Shown: positions 35,687 to 45,344, numbered from the stretch's first letter. The stretch is DNA of 49,964 nucleotides from Leptolyngbyaceae cyanobacterium RM1_1_2 (GCA_012032345.1 JAAUQI010000038.1:1-49964); one strand, 5' to 3'. Notes: generated from the letters alone by a model not told the origin. Translations and numbers: made by a program.

Positions 35687-36157
35687 CTAAGACTGCTTGA
35701 GTGCCCGTTCAATTTCGCGTTTCTCCTGTTTGCGCTTCAGGCTTTCGCGCTTGTCGTGCAGCTTTTTACCCCGAGCTAGCCCCAAGAGAACTTTCACGCG
35801 CCCTTCTTTTAAGTACATTTTCAGCGGTACCAGGGTCAATCCCTTTTGCTCAGTTTGACCGATGAGCTTGCGAATTTCTTGCTTGTGGAGCAGCAGTTTG
35901 CGGTTGCGCCTGGGGTCGTGATTGTAAGTCTGATTAGTCATCGAATGAGGCGAAATATGGACGTTAAGCAACCAGGCTTCTTCATCCTGAATCAGGCCGT
36001 AACCATCACGCAGGTTGACTTTGCCTTCGCGGATCGACTTAACCTCAGTACCCACAAGCTGGACGCCAGCCTCGTAGGTTTCTAAAATTTCGTAAAGATA
36101 GCGCGCCTGTCGGTTATCGCTAATGACCTTATAGCCGCTGCTAGAATCTTTTGACAT
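35687..36157 (-). CDS. smpB: SsrA-binding protein SmpB
   Basis: Binds tmRNA and starts trans-translation of stalled ribosomes. It is 156 aa. The N-terminal NRQARYLYEILETYEAGVQLVGTEVKS is the OB-fold start, DGYGLIQDEEAWLLNVHISPH lies in the barrel, and the basic C-terminal tail ARGKKLHDKRESLKRKQ contains the decoding-centre helix. No ssrA RNA gene is recognisable in this window. It is followed after 16 bases by the end of the YciI gene on the same strand. Confidence 0.95.
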   Translation of the reverse strand: MSKDSSSGYKVISDNRQARYLYEILETYEAGVQLVGTEVKSIREGKVNLRDGYGLIQDEEAWLLNVHISPHSMTNQTYNHDPRRNRKLLLHKQEIRKLIGQTEQKGLTLVPLKMYLKEGRVKVLLGLARGKKLHDKRESLKRKQEKREIERALKQS

Positions 36158-36172
36158 ACCTATCCCTGCCGC

Positions 36173-36439
36173 TTATTCAACCACAACACACCACTGATGC
36201 AGCTCGTACTCTACGCAGCCGTTGGCAATCAGCGGATCTTGCTGCACAATATCGATTGCCTGCTCTAAAGAGTCAGCCTGAAACAGCAGCATACCACCGC
36301 CGCGCTCAGACCAATAGCCACTCCTGGCTTCATGTCCCTGATTAATCAGCTTACGCACGTACTCGACGTGGGCTGGCACAGACTGATCAAAAATAACTTT
36401 GTTGACGATGCCCTTCTCTATTTTGACGAACCAAGGCAT
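36173..36439 (-). CDS. YciI family protein
   Basis: A small 88-aa dimeric alpha/beta-barrel-type protein. It begins MPWFVKIEKGIV, has a conserved His in PAHVEYVRKLINQGH, the segment RGGGMLLFQADSLEQAIDIVQQDPLIANG and YELHQWCVV at the end. This is the YCII pattern, with His-Asp-like residues but no assigned reaction. I use ATG 36439; ATG 36463 adds eight residues. It lies just upstream of smpB and is probably co-transcribed with it. Confidence 0.8.
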   Translation of the reverse strand: MPWFVKIEKGIVNKVIFDQSVPAHVEYVRKLINQGHEARSGYWSERGGGMLLFQADSLEQAIDIVQQDPLIANGCVEYELHQWCVVVE

Positions 36440-36721
36440 GAGAGATACAACATATTCAGACAAAACAGCAAACTAAGCTCTAAAACAGGCTTTGGTCTAC
36501 TGAGACTATTGTAGAGTGACTCGGGGAAAATAACCCAGACTCTCATCTTTTTTGTTGCTTTTTGTTCGTTCAAAGGTCGCTGTTCTGGGTCAGAGACAGC
36601 ACATACAGCGACAGAAAAACTACTCTCTCTATCGCTGTATTTCAAGACACTACTGGATTACACAGTCCTAAATTGAGGCAGGTTTAGTCTTTCTGTAGAG
36701 CCGACTCAATTAGCAGATTCC

Positions 36722-37915
36722 CTAAGCGCTTAGAGTTGCTGTCTGACCCACACTGGTTGGATAACGTAGAACAGCAGCCAATGGACTATCAGCGGGCATT
36801 TCCTCAGCCGCCATCAGGTAAACTTCTCCACCCTGCAAAAAGGTACGTACAGCAGCCAGATCGAGTAAGTCGGTAGTTTCGGGCGATCGCTCTGCAACGA
36901 GAGTGACCTGATTGGACTGCGGCTCAAAAGCGCCCCACTGCTGATATCCAGACCGGATGAAAAGCGCCCCCACCTGACCGTAGTAGGCGGCTGGAATCAC
37001 CTCTTGCATTTGGGATACAGCCTGCCCGGTGCCAGCTAGCTCATTGAAGGAAGCTAGTGCCTGGGTTTGGGCCTGTTGAAAGTAGGGCTGAGCAACCTGC
37101 CAAGCCTGATGATGCAGATCCTGAGCGCTCACCTGGTCGGGATTGCCGTCAACGCCTGTTTCTAAAATCCTGGCATAGTCGCTAACTTCTCGGTACATAG
37201 ACTGGATGCGCTCAACCCCCGCCAGGACTAAGGGTGCCTGTTCTTCATGCAAAAAGCTCTGTAGCCCACTGTTAACCTGCTGCAGGTAGCGGCGATTTTC
37301 GTCTTTATCGTCAGTGGTGCCAACGCCCTGACCGTGATAGATAGGCGCACTGCCGCCGGAGCCACTGCTGTGAAACTGTAGCTGCTCTTCGGGGTCGTCG
37401 TACTTCAAAGCCTCTGCCAGACTATCTGGGATGTTTTCTGCCAGGATGACTTCGGCCATTTCGTACTGGGTGGCCTGGAATAGCCGTAGCTGGTTTTCAC
37501 TTAGCGCTAAGATAAAAAATCTGCCGTCATTGACAAATAGCGGCATCAGCGGCTTGAGATAGAAGCGATCGCCAATGACAGCTTGCTCCTCAAACGAGAG
37601 CGGCAGGCGGTAGTAGCGAAAGAAATTGGGGGCAATAAACATAGCCAGCCCCTGACTCTGGTTTTGCCAAAAATGGCTGGTTTCATCCATTTCAAGCGCA
37701 TAGGGCTGGGCGGGTTTGAGTAGAGCTTGAATTGCAGAGGAGTCCATTCCTAGCTGCTCTAGCTGCTCTTCTGCCTGCTGCAGCTGGTTTTTGAGCCGAA
37801 TCGGGTCTTGACGAATCTCCTTGCTGGCGACGTGAGTTGGGATGTAGATAGAAACGGTGGGAGACTCAGCCGTTTCGAGAATAGATTTGAGGTCGGCTTT
37901 TGAAAGTAAGGTCAT
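36722..37915 (-). CDS. baeRF-type protein (bacterial archaeo-eukaryotic release-factor-like)
   Basis: A 397-aa soluble protein with the bacterial eRF1-like layout. VSIYIPTHVASKEIRQDPIRLKNQL and then an eight-residue-spaced Leu-rich helix begin the N-terminal domain. ALEMDETSHFWQNQSQGLAMFIAP, LPLSFEEQAVIGDRFYLKPLMPLF and FILALSENQLRLFQ follow, and the last domain has PLVLAGVERIQSMYREVS. Relatives are discussed as ribosome-associated or hibernation factors, but a role here is not proven. It stands alone with a short gap to the GMC gene upstream. Confidence 0.72.
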   Translation of the reverse strand: MTLLSKADLKSILETAESPTVSIYIPTHVASKEIRQDPIRLKNQLQQAEEQLEQLGMDSSAIQALLKPAQPYALEMDETSHFWQNQSQGLAMFIAPNFFRYYRLPLSFEEQAVIGDRFYLKPLMPLFVNDGRFFILALSENQLRLFQATQYEMAEVILAENIPDSLAEALKYDDPEEQLQFHSSGSGGSAPIYHGQGVGTTDDKDENRRYLQQVNSGLQSFLHEEQAPLVLAGVERIQSMYREVSDYARILETGVDGNPDQVSAQDLHHQAWQVAQPYFQQAQTQALASFNELAGTGQAVSQMQEVIPAAYYGQVGALFIRSGYQQWGAFEPQSNQVTLVAERSPETTDLLDLAAVRTFLQGGEVYLMAAEEMPADSPLAAVLRYPTSVGQTATLSA

Positions 37916-37975
37916 TGTTTTTTATTGTTATCAACAAGCTTTGCTGGATTAATCTGCGCGATCGCTGTTTGAGTG

Positions 37976-39499
37976 TTAACTCTCTAGCTGAGATTTGAGG
38001 TGATCGGCAACCCGTAGCGCATTGGCAACTAGCGTCAGCGTTGGGTTCATCGCCCCCATTGACGGAAAAAAGCTGGCATCTACGACATAGAGGTTCTCTA
38101 GGTCATGGGCGCGACAGTTGAGATCAAGGACGCTACTGACCGGATCTTCGCCAAATACGCAGGTACCGACCTGGTGCCAAACGACGGCTGACTTCATGGT
38201 CTTGCGCCAGAACATAAAGAATCCTAACTCTCGCAGATGATCTTCAAGCACGTGCATCAGCTCAGCATGGGGCTTGGTGTTGTTGGGCTTGTGGTGAACT
38301 GTAATCCGGCCCTGAGCGTCTACCGCGATGCGATTCTCAATCTGTGGCAGGTCTTCAGTCGTTACCCACCAGTCTACGGAGTGGTCAGCTAGATACTGTA
38401 GTGTTTCCTGGGGCATCTCCATCGGAGCCATATGCTGTAGCCTTTGCCACTTGGCTTTGCCCGTGAGTTGAATCTGGCCTAGCGGGTAGTCCTGAGTGGG
38501 GCCTTTGAAGTAGTAGTCGTGAATGCCCAAGGTTTTTTGAAAGATTGTCGGGTTGGGCTGGTCGGCGATCGCTATTAGAGCTGCGTGGTTGTGAAACATC
38601 AGGTTGCGACCTAGCAGCCCTGAAGAATTGGCCAGTCCATTTGGATGCCGTTCGTTAGCTGATTGAAATAGCAGCCTGGCGGAATTAATTGCCCCACACG
38701 AGGCGACTACGGTATCGGCGCTAAAGGTTTGCAGCTGCCCCTTGAGCTGCACCTCTACCCGTTCAATTCTTTTGCTTAAGGCATCGGTGTGCAGTCGCGT
38801 CACTAAAGCATGAGTTATTAACTGCACGTTCTCATACTGTCGAGCTGGGTCAACGCAGGCAGTCTGAGCGTCGCATTTAGCATCGACCAGACAGGGATAA
38901 GGGTCACACGTATCACAGCGGATGCAGGGTCGATTTTCGGGATGAGCTTCGTCACGGTTTAGGGCCAGAGTCAGGTGAACCGGATGCAGACCGCGATCGC
39001 TGAGCTGATCGGCTATCTGCTGAATCCGGGGCTCGTGAGCAAACGGGCCGAAAGGATAATCTGCCGACATCGGTGGCTCTGTCGGATCTTCGCCCTGCTG
39101 AGCGTGAATTTTGAACAGGCTCTCAGCTCGGGTGTAATAAGGTTCAAAGTCGGCGTAGCTCAGGGGCCAAGCGGGTGAAACGCCGTCATAGTGCTGTAGT
39201 TCAGCAAAATCTTCCTGCCGCATTCGCTGCAGCGCTGCTCCGTAAACTTTGGTATTACCCCCGACAAAATAGTGAATCTCAGGGCTAAAGGCGGTGCCAT
39301 CAGGTTCGTACCACTGCTCGTCAGCGTGATAGCGCTGTTCCAAAAAGACAGCATCTGGATTCCAGTTGTCTTTTTCACGGGGCAAATAGCCACCTCGCTC
39401 TAGCACCAAAATCCGCTTACCCGTTGGCGCTAGAGCATAGGCCAGAGTGCCGCCGCCTGCTCCAGCGCCGATGATGATGATGTCGTAATGGTTGTCCAT
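37976..39499 (-). CDS. GMC family oxidoreductase with a Cys-rich segment
   Basis: FAD-dependent oxidoreductase of 507 aa. The dinucleotide-binding motif is IIIGAGAGGGTLAYAL (residues 8-23), and the GMC C-terminal part has VVWHQVGTCVFGED with the catalytic His and NLYVVDASFFPSMGAMNPTLT. An unusual segment holds Cys192, 195, 198, 203, 209 and 215 (CIRCDTCDPYPC and on), spaced CxxCxxCx4C. It could bind a metal or cluster or form disulfides. Known members oxidise alcohols, sugars or sterols; the substrate is unknown. It is 57 bases downstream of the Rieske/FAD gene on the same strand, which suggests one operon. Confidence 0.85.
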   Translation of the reverse strand: MDNHYDIIIIGAGAGGGTLAYALAPTGKRILVLERGGYLPREKDNWNPDAVFLEQRYHADEQWYEPDGTAFSPEIHYFVGGNTKVYGAALQRMRQEDFAELQHYDGVSPAWPLSYADFEPYYTRAESLFKIHAQQGEDPTEPPMSADYPFGPFAHEPRIQQIADQLSDRGLHPVHLTLALNRDEAHPENRPCIRCDTCDPYPCLVDAKCDAQTACVDPARQYENVQLITHALVTRLHTDALSKRIERVEVQLKGQLQTFSADTVVASCGAINSARLLFQSANERHPNGLANSSGLLGRNLMFHNHAALIAIADQPNPTIFQKTLGIHDYYFKGPTQDYPLGQIQLTGKAKWQRLQHMAPMEMPQETLQYLADHSVDWWVTTEDLPQIENRIAVDAQGRITVHHKPNNTKPHAELMHVLEDHLRELGFFMFWRKTMKSAVVWHQVGTCVFGEDPVSSVLDLNCRAHDLENLYVVDASFFPSMGAMNPTLTLVANALRVADHLKSQLES

Positions 39500-39556
39500 A
39501 GAGAAACTTTATTGACAAACGGCAAAGACAAAACTTTTGTAAGGTGCAATGCTTCT

Positions 39557-41133
39557 TTAAGAAAGCTGAGCTATCCAGTCATATTCCCCCTGGCGCAGGG
39601 TCTCGGCCTCAGGCATTTTTTGCAGACGCATTAGCTCACTAATGGCGGCAATCTCTCGATCGCGGCCAATACCCGCCACCGCTCTCACCTGGCTATCTTG
39701 AAGATAAAAAGCTAAGAACTTGGGCTGATCTAAATCGCCGTGATAAATGATGTCATCCCAGCTTTCGGCGTGACCGACGTAGCGCAGCTTCAGCTCAAAC
39801 TGCCCCGACCAGAAAAAGGGCACTCCTGTAAAAGGCACCTGTTTACCGAGCATGTTGCTAGCCGCAGTCTGACCGTGCTGCTGGGCTAGACGCCAGTGCT
39901 CAATGCGTACAGCTTCTCCAGTTTGAGCGCTGGGGAAGCGGGCAATATCGCCTGCCGCGTAAAGCCCTGGTGCAGCTTCTAGGTGGTCATCTACCACGAT
40001 GCTGCGATCGCCCTCATACAGCTCAATCCCTTTAATCATGTCGGTTGCCAGTTCAATACCGATTCCGGCCACGACCAAATCAGCTTGCAGGCGATCGCCG
40101 TTATCCAAGACAGCCGCCTCTACAGCGCCATCGCCCTCAAACCGCTCAATCTTATGGCCCAGCTTGAACCTGACGCCTTTCTTTTCGTGCGTTCGCTGAA
40201 ATATCTGCCCGACTTGCTTGCCTAGAATAGGCTCAAAAGGAACTGTACCCAGGGAGACAACGGTCACCTCTAGACCCTGCTGACTCAGGCTAGCAGCCAC
40301 CTCCATACCAATGAAGCTAGCGCCCAAAATTACTGCCTTTTGGGCTTTTTGCGCTTTTTCAAGCAGTGCAGCGGCTTCACCAGCCTGATGCAGGGTGAAA
40401 ATATTTTCTAAGTCAGCTCCTAGCAGGTCTAGAGGCTTTGCTTTTCCCCCCGTTGCCAGCAAAAGAGCGTCATAGCTCAGGGTGTGTCCGTCACTGAAGG
40501 TAAGAGTCTTAGCCTCAGCGTCTACCTGGGTGACGTAGCGATCGCTTAGAACTTCGATGCCGTGCTGCTGATAAAAAGTTTCCGAACGCAGAGACGGCGG
40601 TGCCGAAACTGAATCACTCTGTAAGTATTTTTTGCTCAGCGCCGTGCGGTCGTAGGGCAGCTTAGACTCAGTCGTAATCAGCAGTATCTTGCCCTGAAAA
40701 CCTTCCTGTCGAAGAGTCTCAGCCGCCACGCTGCCTGCAGCCCCAGCCCCCAAAATAGCAAAAACTCGCTGATCAACTTCAGGGGCAGGAGCAGTCATCT
40801 CTGGCGTTTGCTGAGTCGGCACTGAATCAGGCAGTTCAACCCAGACCATGCCGTCCTCTATAGAGGTCGCAAACTTGGGCAAGCTCTCTAGAGCTGGCGG
40901 CTCTAGCCGAGCGCCTGTAGCTACGTTAAAGCAGGCATTGTGCCAGGGGCAGACAACGCGATCGCACTGAGAACACCCTGATCTAGCGGTGCGCCGAGAT
41001 GGGTGCATTGAGCAGCGATCGCGTAAACTGAGTCGCCCTTGCGGGTCAGCAGCAGCGGCGTATCCTGAATCACGACGCGCTTCATCGTACCCGCCTGAAG
41101 CTGATTCAATTCGCAGGCTTTTTGTTTTGACAT
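39557..41133 (-). pseudogene. Rieske/FAD-dependent NAD(P)H reductase, frameshifted
   Basis: One protein of about 525 aa is split by a frame change. The first part, from ATG 41133, has the first half of a Rieske domain with Cys43 and His45 in CTHLGAPL. The second half, CPWHNACFN, is in another frame that continues into a pyridine nucleotide-disulfide reductase domain. That domain has FAD motif AILGAGAAGSVAAE, NAD motif AVILGASFIGMEVAASL, and a reductase C-domain with FELKLRYVGHAESWDDII. At about 40964-40966 one extra G would give VLSGDRVVCPWHNACF, the family sequence. The site adjoins a HIP1 palindrome. Similar proteins (AIFL-type) pass electrons from NAD(P)H. Confidence 0.82.
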
Positions 41134-41604
41134 ATCCTAACTGGGAAACTTTGACCTTATCAAACCGCTAGTGAATGCTTGAGTAACAATCGACTATGGA
41201 ACTTGAGCACCGTCATGCTAATCAGTCTGGAGCCTGCCTCAAATGACAGCTCAGCCATTCCTGACTTAAAATCATTTCGCCTCTGAAAGCGCAGCAAGAC
41301 TAGCGGCAATAGCGCATCCAGCTAGCTCGAAAATCAGCAAACGTCGCTTACCCTCAAGCAGCACGATACAATACTTAAAGATTAAATAATTTAAGAACCG
41401 CTTTGTTCCCTCTTAAGGTGTAGGTTGATGTTTGTAGTGAGTGCTTCAGCGCTCTAGCGCTGACTACGAGCGCTAAAGCACTCACTACGAGCGCTAATTT
41501 TGGTTGTGACGATGTACTAGACACAACTTCTGCGAATCAGGTGACTTGTCTGAGTTGAGCGGTATCACCTGAGCTTTATTTCTCATAAACTAACTCTGGC
41601 AGTT
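41134..41604. other. Spacer upstream of the Rieske/FAD gene
   Basis: About 470 bases with no credible gene. It contains the 55-base hairpin at 41434-41488 and, just after it, a second copy of GAGCGCTAA. The region must hold the promoter of the Rieske/FAD gene, but I see no clear hexamers. It is also downstream of the aldehyde dehydrogenase gene on the same strand. Confidence 0.45.
41434..41488. repeat. Long hairpin with 21-base arms
   Basis: Arm GTAGTGAGTGCTTCAGCGCTC (41434-41454) pairs with 41468-41488 at 20 of 21 bases, around a 13-base loop. The second arm is followed by another GAGCGCTAA and ATTTT, so the motif CTACGAGCGCTAA occurs twice in tandem (41464-41476 and 41485-41497). There is no proper T-run in either direction, so I do not call it a terminator. 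Confidence 0.7.
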
Positions 41605-42984
41605 TTAGCCTAAGAGCTTTTTAGCCCACTTGAGCTTGCCTTCGTAGGGAGGGTAGCGCACAGGCACATCTAGCCAGAAGGGTTTTTTAAGGACGCTTTT
41701 GTAGTGAGTAAACGTATCAAAACTGGTCTTGCCGTGGTAAGCCCCTAAACCACTTTGCCCAACGCCCCCAAAGGGCAAATCAGAAATAGCTACGTGGGTA
41801 ATGGTTTCGTTGAAGCAGAGTCCGCCAGAGGAGGTTTCTTGTTGAATGCGGTTTTGATCGCGGCTGCTGTTGCTAAAGAAGTAGAGCGCTAGGGGCTTGG
41901 GGCGGGCGTTGACGAAGGCGATCGCCTGATCTAGGGTTTCATACTCTAGTACCGGCAGGAGGGGGCCAAAGATTTCGTCCTGCATGGCCGGATGCTCTGG
42001 GCTGACTTGGTCAATGATGGTGGGGGCAATGTATCGAGCTGCCGCGTCGCTTTGTCCACCCACGACCAAATGGCCTCCTATCAGCTTCGACAGTCGCTGA
42101 AAATGTTTGTCGCTGACAATCCGGCCAAAGTCGGGGCTGGCTTTAGGATCGTCTCCATAAAAATCTTTCAAAGCTGCTTTGAGCGCAGTCAGCAGCTCTG
42201 GCTTGATCTTGCGGTTGACGAGTATATAGTCTGGCGCGATGCAGGTCTGTCCGGCGTTGAGGAATTTGCCCCAGACAATGCGCTTTGCCGTCACGTCAAC
42301 GTTTACGTTAGCTTCTACGACACAGGGGCTTTTGCCGCCTAGCTCTAGCGTCACCGGGGTCAGATGTTTGGCCGCTGCCTCCATCACGACTTTGCCGATA
42401 TAAGTGCTGCCAGTAAAAAAGATATGGTCAAAGTGCTGAGACAGCAAATCCTGACTGGTTTCGACACCGCCTTCAACAGCGGCAATATATTCAGCCGCAA
42501 AGGTTTGATCAATTAGCTCAGCGATCGCCTCTGAAGTTTTGGGTGCAATCTCAGAGGGCTTGACAATAGCACAGTTGCCAGCAGCGATCGCTCCCACAAG
42601 CGGCGTCATCGTTAGCTGAAACGGATAGTTCCAAGGGCCAATGATTAAAACAACGCCTAAAGGTTCAGGATAAATTTGGGCTGAGGCAGGCAAAAACGGC
42701 AGCGGAACGCCTACGCCCTTTGGCTTCATCCAGCGCTTCAAATGTTTTAGCGTCTGAGAAATTTCTCCCGTAACGCTCAGTTCAGTTGTGTAAGCTTCAA
42801 AAGAGGGCTTGCTTAAGTCATCCGCCAGTGCCTTTAGCACCCGTGGCTGGGCCGACCGGATCGCCTGCTTTAAGCGCTGTAGCTGTTCGATCCGAAACTC
42901 TATAGACCTTGTCTGACCTGAGGCAAAAAACTGTCGCTGCTTTGAGAGCATATCGGCAGTGGAAGAAACGGCTAGCTGACTCAT
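41605..42984 (-). CDS. Aldehyde dehydrogenase (class 3-like)
   Basis: A 459-aa NAD(P)-dependent dehydrogenase of the short, class 3 type. Landmarks are GPWNYPFQL and KPSEIAPKTSEAIAELI (cofactor binding), FFTGSTYIGK, the general base Glu in TLELGGKSPC, and the nucleophile Cys in NAGQTCIAPDY. The C-terminal LPFGGVGQSGLGAYHGKTSFDTFTH is typical of fatty-aldehyde or apocarotenal dehydrogenases. It ends KPFWLDVPVRYPPYEGKLKWAKKLL, as in Synechocystis AldE-like enzymes. Substrate unknown. A redox-enzyme neighbourhood follows on the same strand. Confidence 0.9.
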   Translation of the reverse strand: MSQLAVSSTADMLSKQRQFFASGQTRSIEFRIEQLQRLKQAIRSAQPRVLKALADDLSKPSFEAYTTELSVTGEISQTLKHLKRWMKPKGVGVPLPFLPASAQIYPEPLGVVLIIGPWNYPFQLTMTPLVGAIAAGNCAIVKPSEIAPKTSEAIAELIDQTFAAEYIAAVEGGVETSQDLLSQHFDHIFFTGSTYIGKVVMEAAAKHLTPVTLELGGKSPCVVEANVNVDVTAKRIVWGKFLNAGQTCIAPDYILVNRKIKPELLTALKAALKDFYGDDPKASPDFGRIVSDKHFQRLSKLIGGHLVVGGQSDAAARYIAPTIIDQVSPEHPAMQDEIFGPLLPVLEYETLDQAIAFVNARPKPLALYFFSNSSRDQNRIQQETSSGGLCFNETITHVAISDLPFGGVGQSGLGAYHGKTSFDTFTHYKSVLKKPFWLDVPVRYPPYEGKLKWAKKLLG

Positions 42985-43020
42985 AAGCTAAGAACAGAAA
43001 AAACTTTAGAACGCCCTCAA

Positions 43021-43054
43021 AGGATAGATAGGCACGAACCTGCCTGTCTATCCT
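43021..43054. terminator. Hairpin between metK and the aldehyde dehydrogenase gene
   Basis: AGGATAGATAGGCA (43021-43034) and TGCCTGTCTATCCT (43041-43054) pair at 13 of 14 positions around a 6-base loop. It lies 32 bases after the metK stop in the direction of that gene. The T-tract is weak, so it may terminate or attenuate transcription into the downstream gene. Confidence 0.55.
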
Positions 43055-43085
43055 AATTCTAAATGCTCAAGTCTAAACACCTGCT

Positions 43086-44351
43086 CTATATGCCTGAAGC
43101 GGCGAGGTTTTCAGTGAGTGCCTGCTTAAGAATGGCGGCCTTGTCCGTTTTTTCCCAGGGCAGATCTAGATCGGTGCGCCCCATGTGTCCGTAGACGGCT
43201 ACCTCTTGATAAAAACGACCTTGGCGCTGGGCAGGCAGCTTTTGCAAATCAAAGGCTTGAATAATCCCGGCAGGCCGTAGTTCAAAGTGAGCCTTGATTA
43301 GCTCTAGCAGGCGTTCTTCAGTGACGGTACCCGTGCCAAAGGTTTCAACAAAAATGCTGACGGGGCGGGCTACCCCAATCGCATAGCTTAGCTGCACTTC
43401 ACATTTTTCGGCCAGTCCAGCGGCCACGATGTTTTTAGCAACATAGCGACAGGCATAGGCCGCACTGCGATCGACCTTAGTAGGATCTTTTCCTGAAAAA
43501 GCGCCGCCGCCGTGACGAGAATAGCCGCCGTAGGTATCAACAATAATTTTGCGCCCTGTCAGGCCAGAGTCTCCTTGAGGCCCCCCGATTACAAACTTTC
43601 CGGTGGGGTTAACCAAAAAGCGAGTAGCGTTGTCGGGCTTGATTTCAATATCTTTGAAGACCGGGATCACGACATTAGCCCACAGATCCTGTTTGATCCG
43701 CTGCTGGACTACAGCCTCATCAATAATTTCTTCAATCGTTGCGGTGTGCTGAGTTGAGATCAAAACCGTGTCAATTCCAATTGGTTTGCCATCTTCGTAA
43801 AGCACCGTCACCTGAGTCTTGCCGTCCGGGCGCAGGTAAGGCAGCTCGCCCGTTTTGCGAACGGCAGCTAAACGCCGAGAGATGCGGTGGGCGAGGCTAA
43901 TAGGCAGCGGCATCAGCTCGGGCGTCTCATTGCAGGCAAAGCCAAACATGATGCCCTGATCGCCTGCCCCAATCGCGTCTAAAAGCTGATCGCTAGACTG
44001 TTCACGGGTTTCCTGCGCCTGATTGACCCCTTGGGCAATGTCTTTGGACTGCTCGTCTAGGGCTACCATTACTGAGCAGCTATCTGCGGAAAAGCCGTTG
44101 TTGGTAGGATCGGTATAGCCGATTTCAGTAATCTTTTGCCGAACCAAATTGGCATAGTTGACCTGAGCATTCGATGAAATTTCACCCGTAATCAATACCA
44201 GGCCCGTATTGACAACCACCTCTGCGGCAACTCGGCTGCCTGAGTCTTGAACCAACAACGCATCTAAAATTGCGTCAGAGATTTGGTCACAGATTTTGTC
44301 GGGATGGCCTTCAGTGACTGACTCAGAGGTGAATAGGTAACGACGAGACAA
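43086..44351 (-). CDS. metK: S-adenosylmethionine synthetase
   Basis: Makes S-adenosylmethionine from methionine and ATP. The 421-aa protein has the family landmarks [43 protein letters not shown], and [21 protein letters not shown] with [19 protein letters not shown]. Length and all three domains are normal. It is followed by a hairpin at 43021. No SAM riboswitch is recognisable in the 146-base gap upstream. Confidence 0.96.
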   Translation of the reverse strand: MSRRYLFTSESVTEGHPDKICDQISDAILDALLVQDSGSRVAAEVVVNTGLVLITGEISSNAQVNYANLVRQKITEIGYTDPTNNGFSADSCSVMVALDEQSKDIAQGVNQAQETREQSSDQLLDAIGAGDQGIMFGFACNETPELMPLPISLAHRISRRLAAVRKTGELPYLRPDGKTQVTVLYEDGKPIGIDTVLISTQHTATIEEIIDEAVVQQRIKQDLWANVVIPVFKDIEIKPDNATRFLVNPTGKFVIGGPQGDSGLTGRKIIVDTYGGYSRHGGGAFSGKDPTKVDRSAAYACRYVAKNIVAAGLAEKCEVQLSYAIGVARPVSIFVETFGTGTVTEERLLELIKAHFELRPAGIIQAFDLQKLPAQRQGRFYQEVAVYGHMGRTDLDLPWEKTDKAAILKQALTENLAASGI

Positions 44352-44497
44352 TTGCGTATCCTCTCTTTACAGGGGTGGCTGAGTCGATAATCGACCTATT
44401 GAAATATTAAGCAAGTTCTTTAGCTTAACATTAGACATCAGTCAGTATAGGCATAAACCGTTTTCCTTTATACCCTGTTCTTAAAGCCAATATTTCC

Positions 44498-45250
44498 CTA
44501 AACTCTAACCTGAAGTTGCTCAGGCTGATGAATCAGACTGTCAGCTCCTGCTAAGCGCACCGGCTGGCTCCATCCCCAGCTGACCCCAACAAATGCGGCT
44601 GCTTTAGCCTGACGTGCCATCTGTAGGTCGCTGGCGGCATCCCCCACAGATAGGGTATTTTCACAACGAACGCCAAGCTGGTAGCAGGCTGCTTGAAAAA
44701 AAGCTGGATTGGGCTTGGCTAAATCAGGGCGATCGCTGCCCAAGCTCAGGTGAATAATGTTGGCTAGCCCACACTGGGCTACAAAAGCCTGAATATTTTC
44801 AGTCGTGTCGGCAGAAATAATACCCAGCTTCAGACCACTGGCTGAGAGTCGCCTCAGGCACTCTACAATACCTGCAAAGGGGGGCGTTTGTTCTGCCTTC
44901 TCTGTCTTGGACAACTGATGGCTATCGGCTTCAGCAAACGCTGAGTGGACAATTTCTAGAGCCGTGATCCAGTCTTTCCCAGTTTCAGCTACGTAAGCAG
45001 CAGCGGCAATTTCGCTGTCTTGGCGGCTACCAACCGCCATCAGTCCGCCTGGATTGATGCGATCGCCCTCAACGCCAAAGGCCATCAGCAGCGGCTCTTG
45101 CACACCGGGTACCTGAGCGTCAATCAGGCGTGATCGCTTTTGGGCTAAACTCCTCAAAAAAGTTTCTGAATTAGCCAGGGTGCCGTCTTTATCAAACAAA
45201 ACGGCCTCAATACTTTCAAACTGGCGCTCCAAACAGTAAACTATGGCCAC
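44498..45250 (-). CDS. HAD-superfamily hydrolase
   Basis: A 250-aa phosphatase-like protein. Motif I is VLFDKDGTLANSETF (catalytic Asp and the Asp two residues on), motif II is LGIISADTTENIQAF, motif III is around DRPDLAKPNPAFF and motif IV is LSVGDAASDLQMARQA. The cap region is helical, as in phosphoglycolate-phosphatase-like members. Note Lys in DKDGT where phosphatases often have Asp-x-Asp-Gly-Thr; both catalytic Asp are kept. Substrate not determinable. Confidence 0.85.
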   Translation of the reverse strand: MAIVYCLERQFESIEAVLFDKDGTLANSETFLRSLAQKRSRLIDAQVPGVQEPLLMAFGVEGDRINPGGLMAVGSRQDSEIAAAAYVAETGKDWITALEIVHSAFAEADSHQLSKTEKAEQTPPFAGIVECLRRLSASGLKLGIISADTTENIQAFVAQCGLANIIHLSLGSDRPDLAKPNPAFFQAACYQLGVRCENTLSVGDAASDLQMARQAKAAAFVGVSWGWSQPVRLAGADSLIHQPEQLQVRV

Positions 45251-45344
45251 GATCTGCCTCGCTTTTGCCTTTAGCTATTCTACTGGAGACATCTTTTGCA
45301 GTCTCTCGCAACCAACCGGCACTAAGCTGACGCGATCGCTCCTT

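Noticed and set aside
36418-36645. 75-codon minus-strand frame upstream of the YciI gene
   Set aside because: It overlaps the YciI start region and has no domain or convincing ribosome binding site.
44352-44497. Possible SAM riboswitch before metK
   Set aside because: No recognisable SAM-riboswitch core or terminator/antiterminator pair in the 146-base leader.
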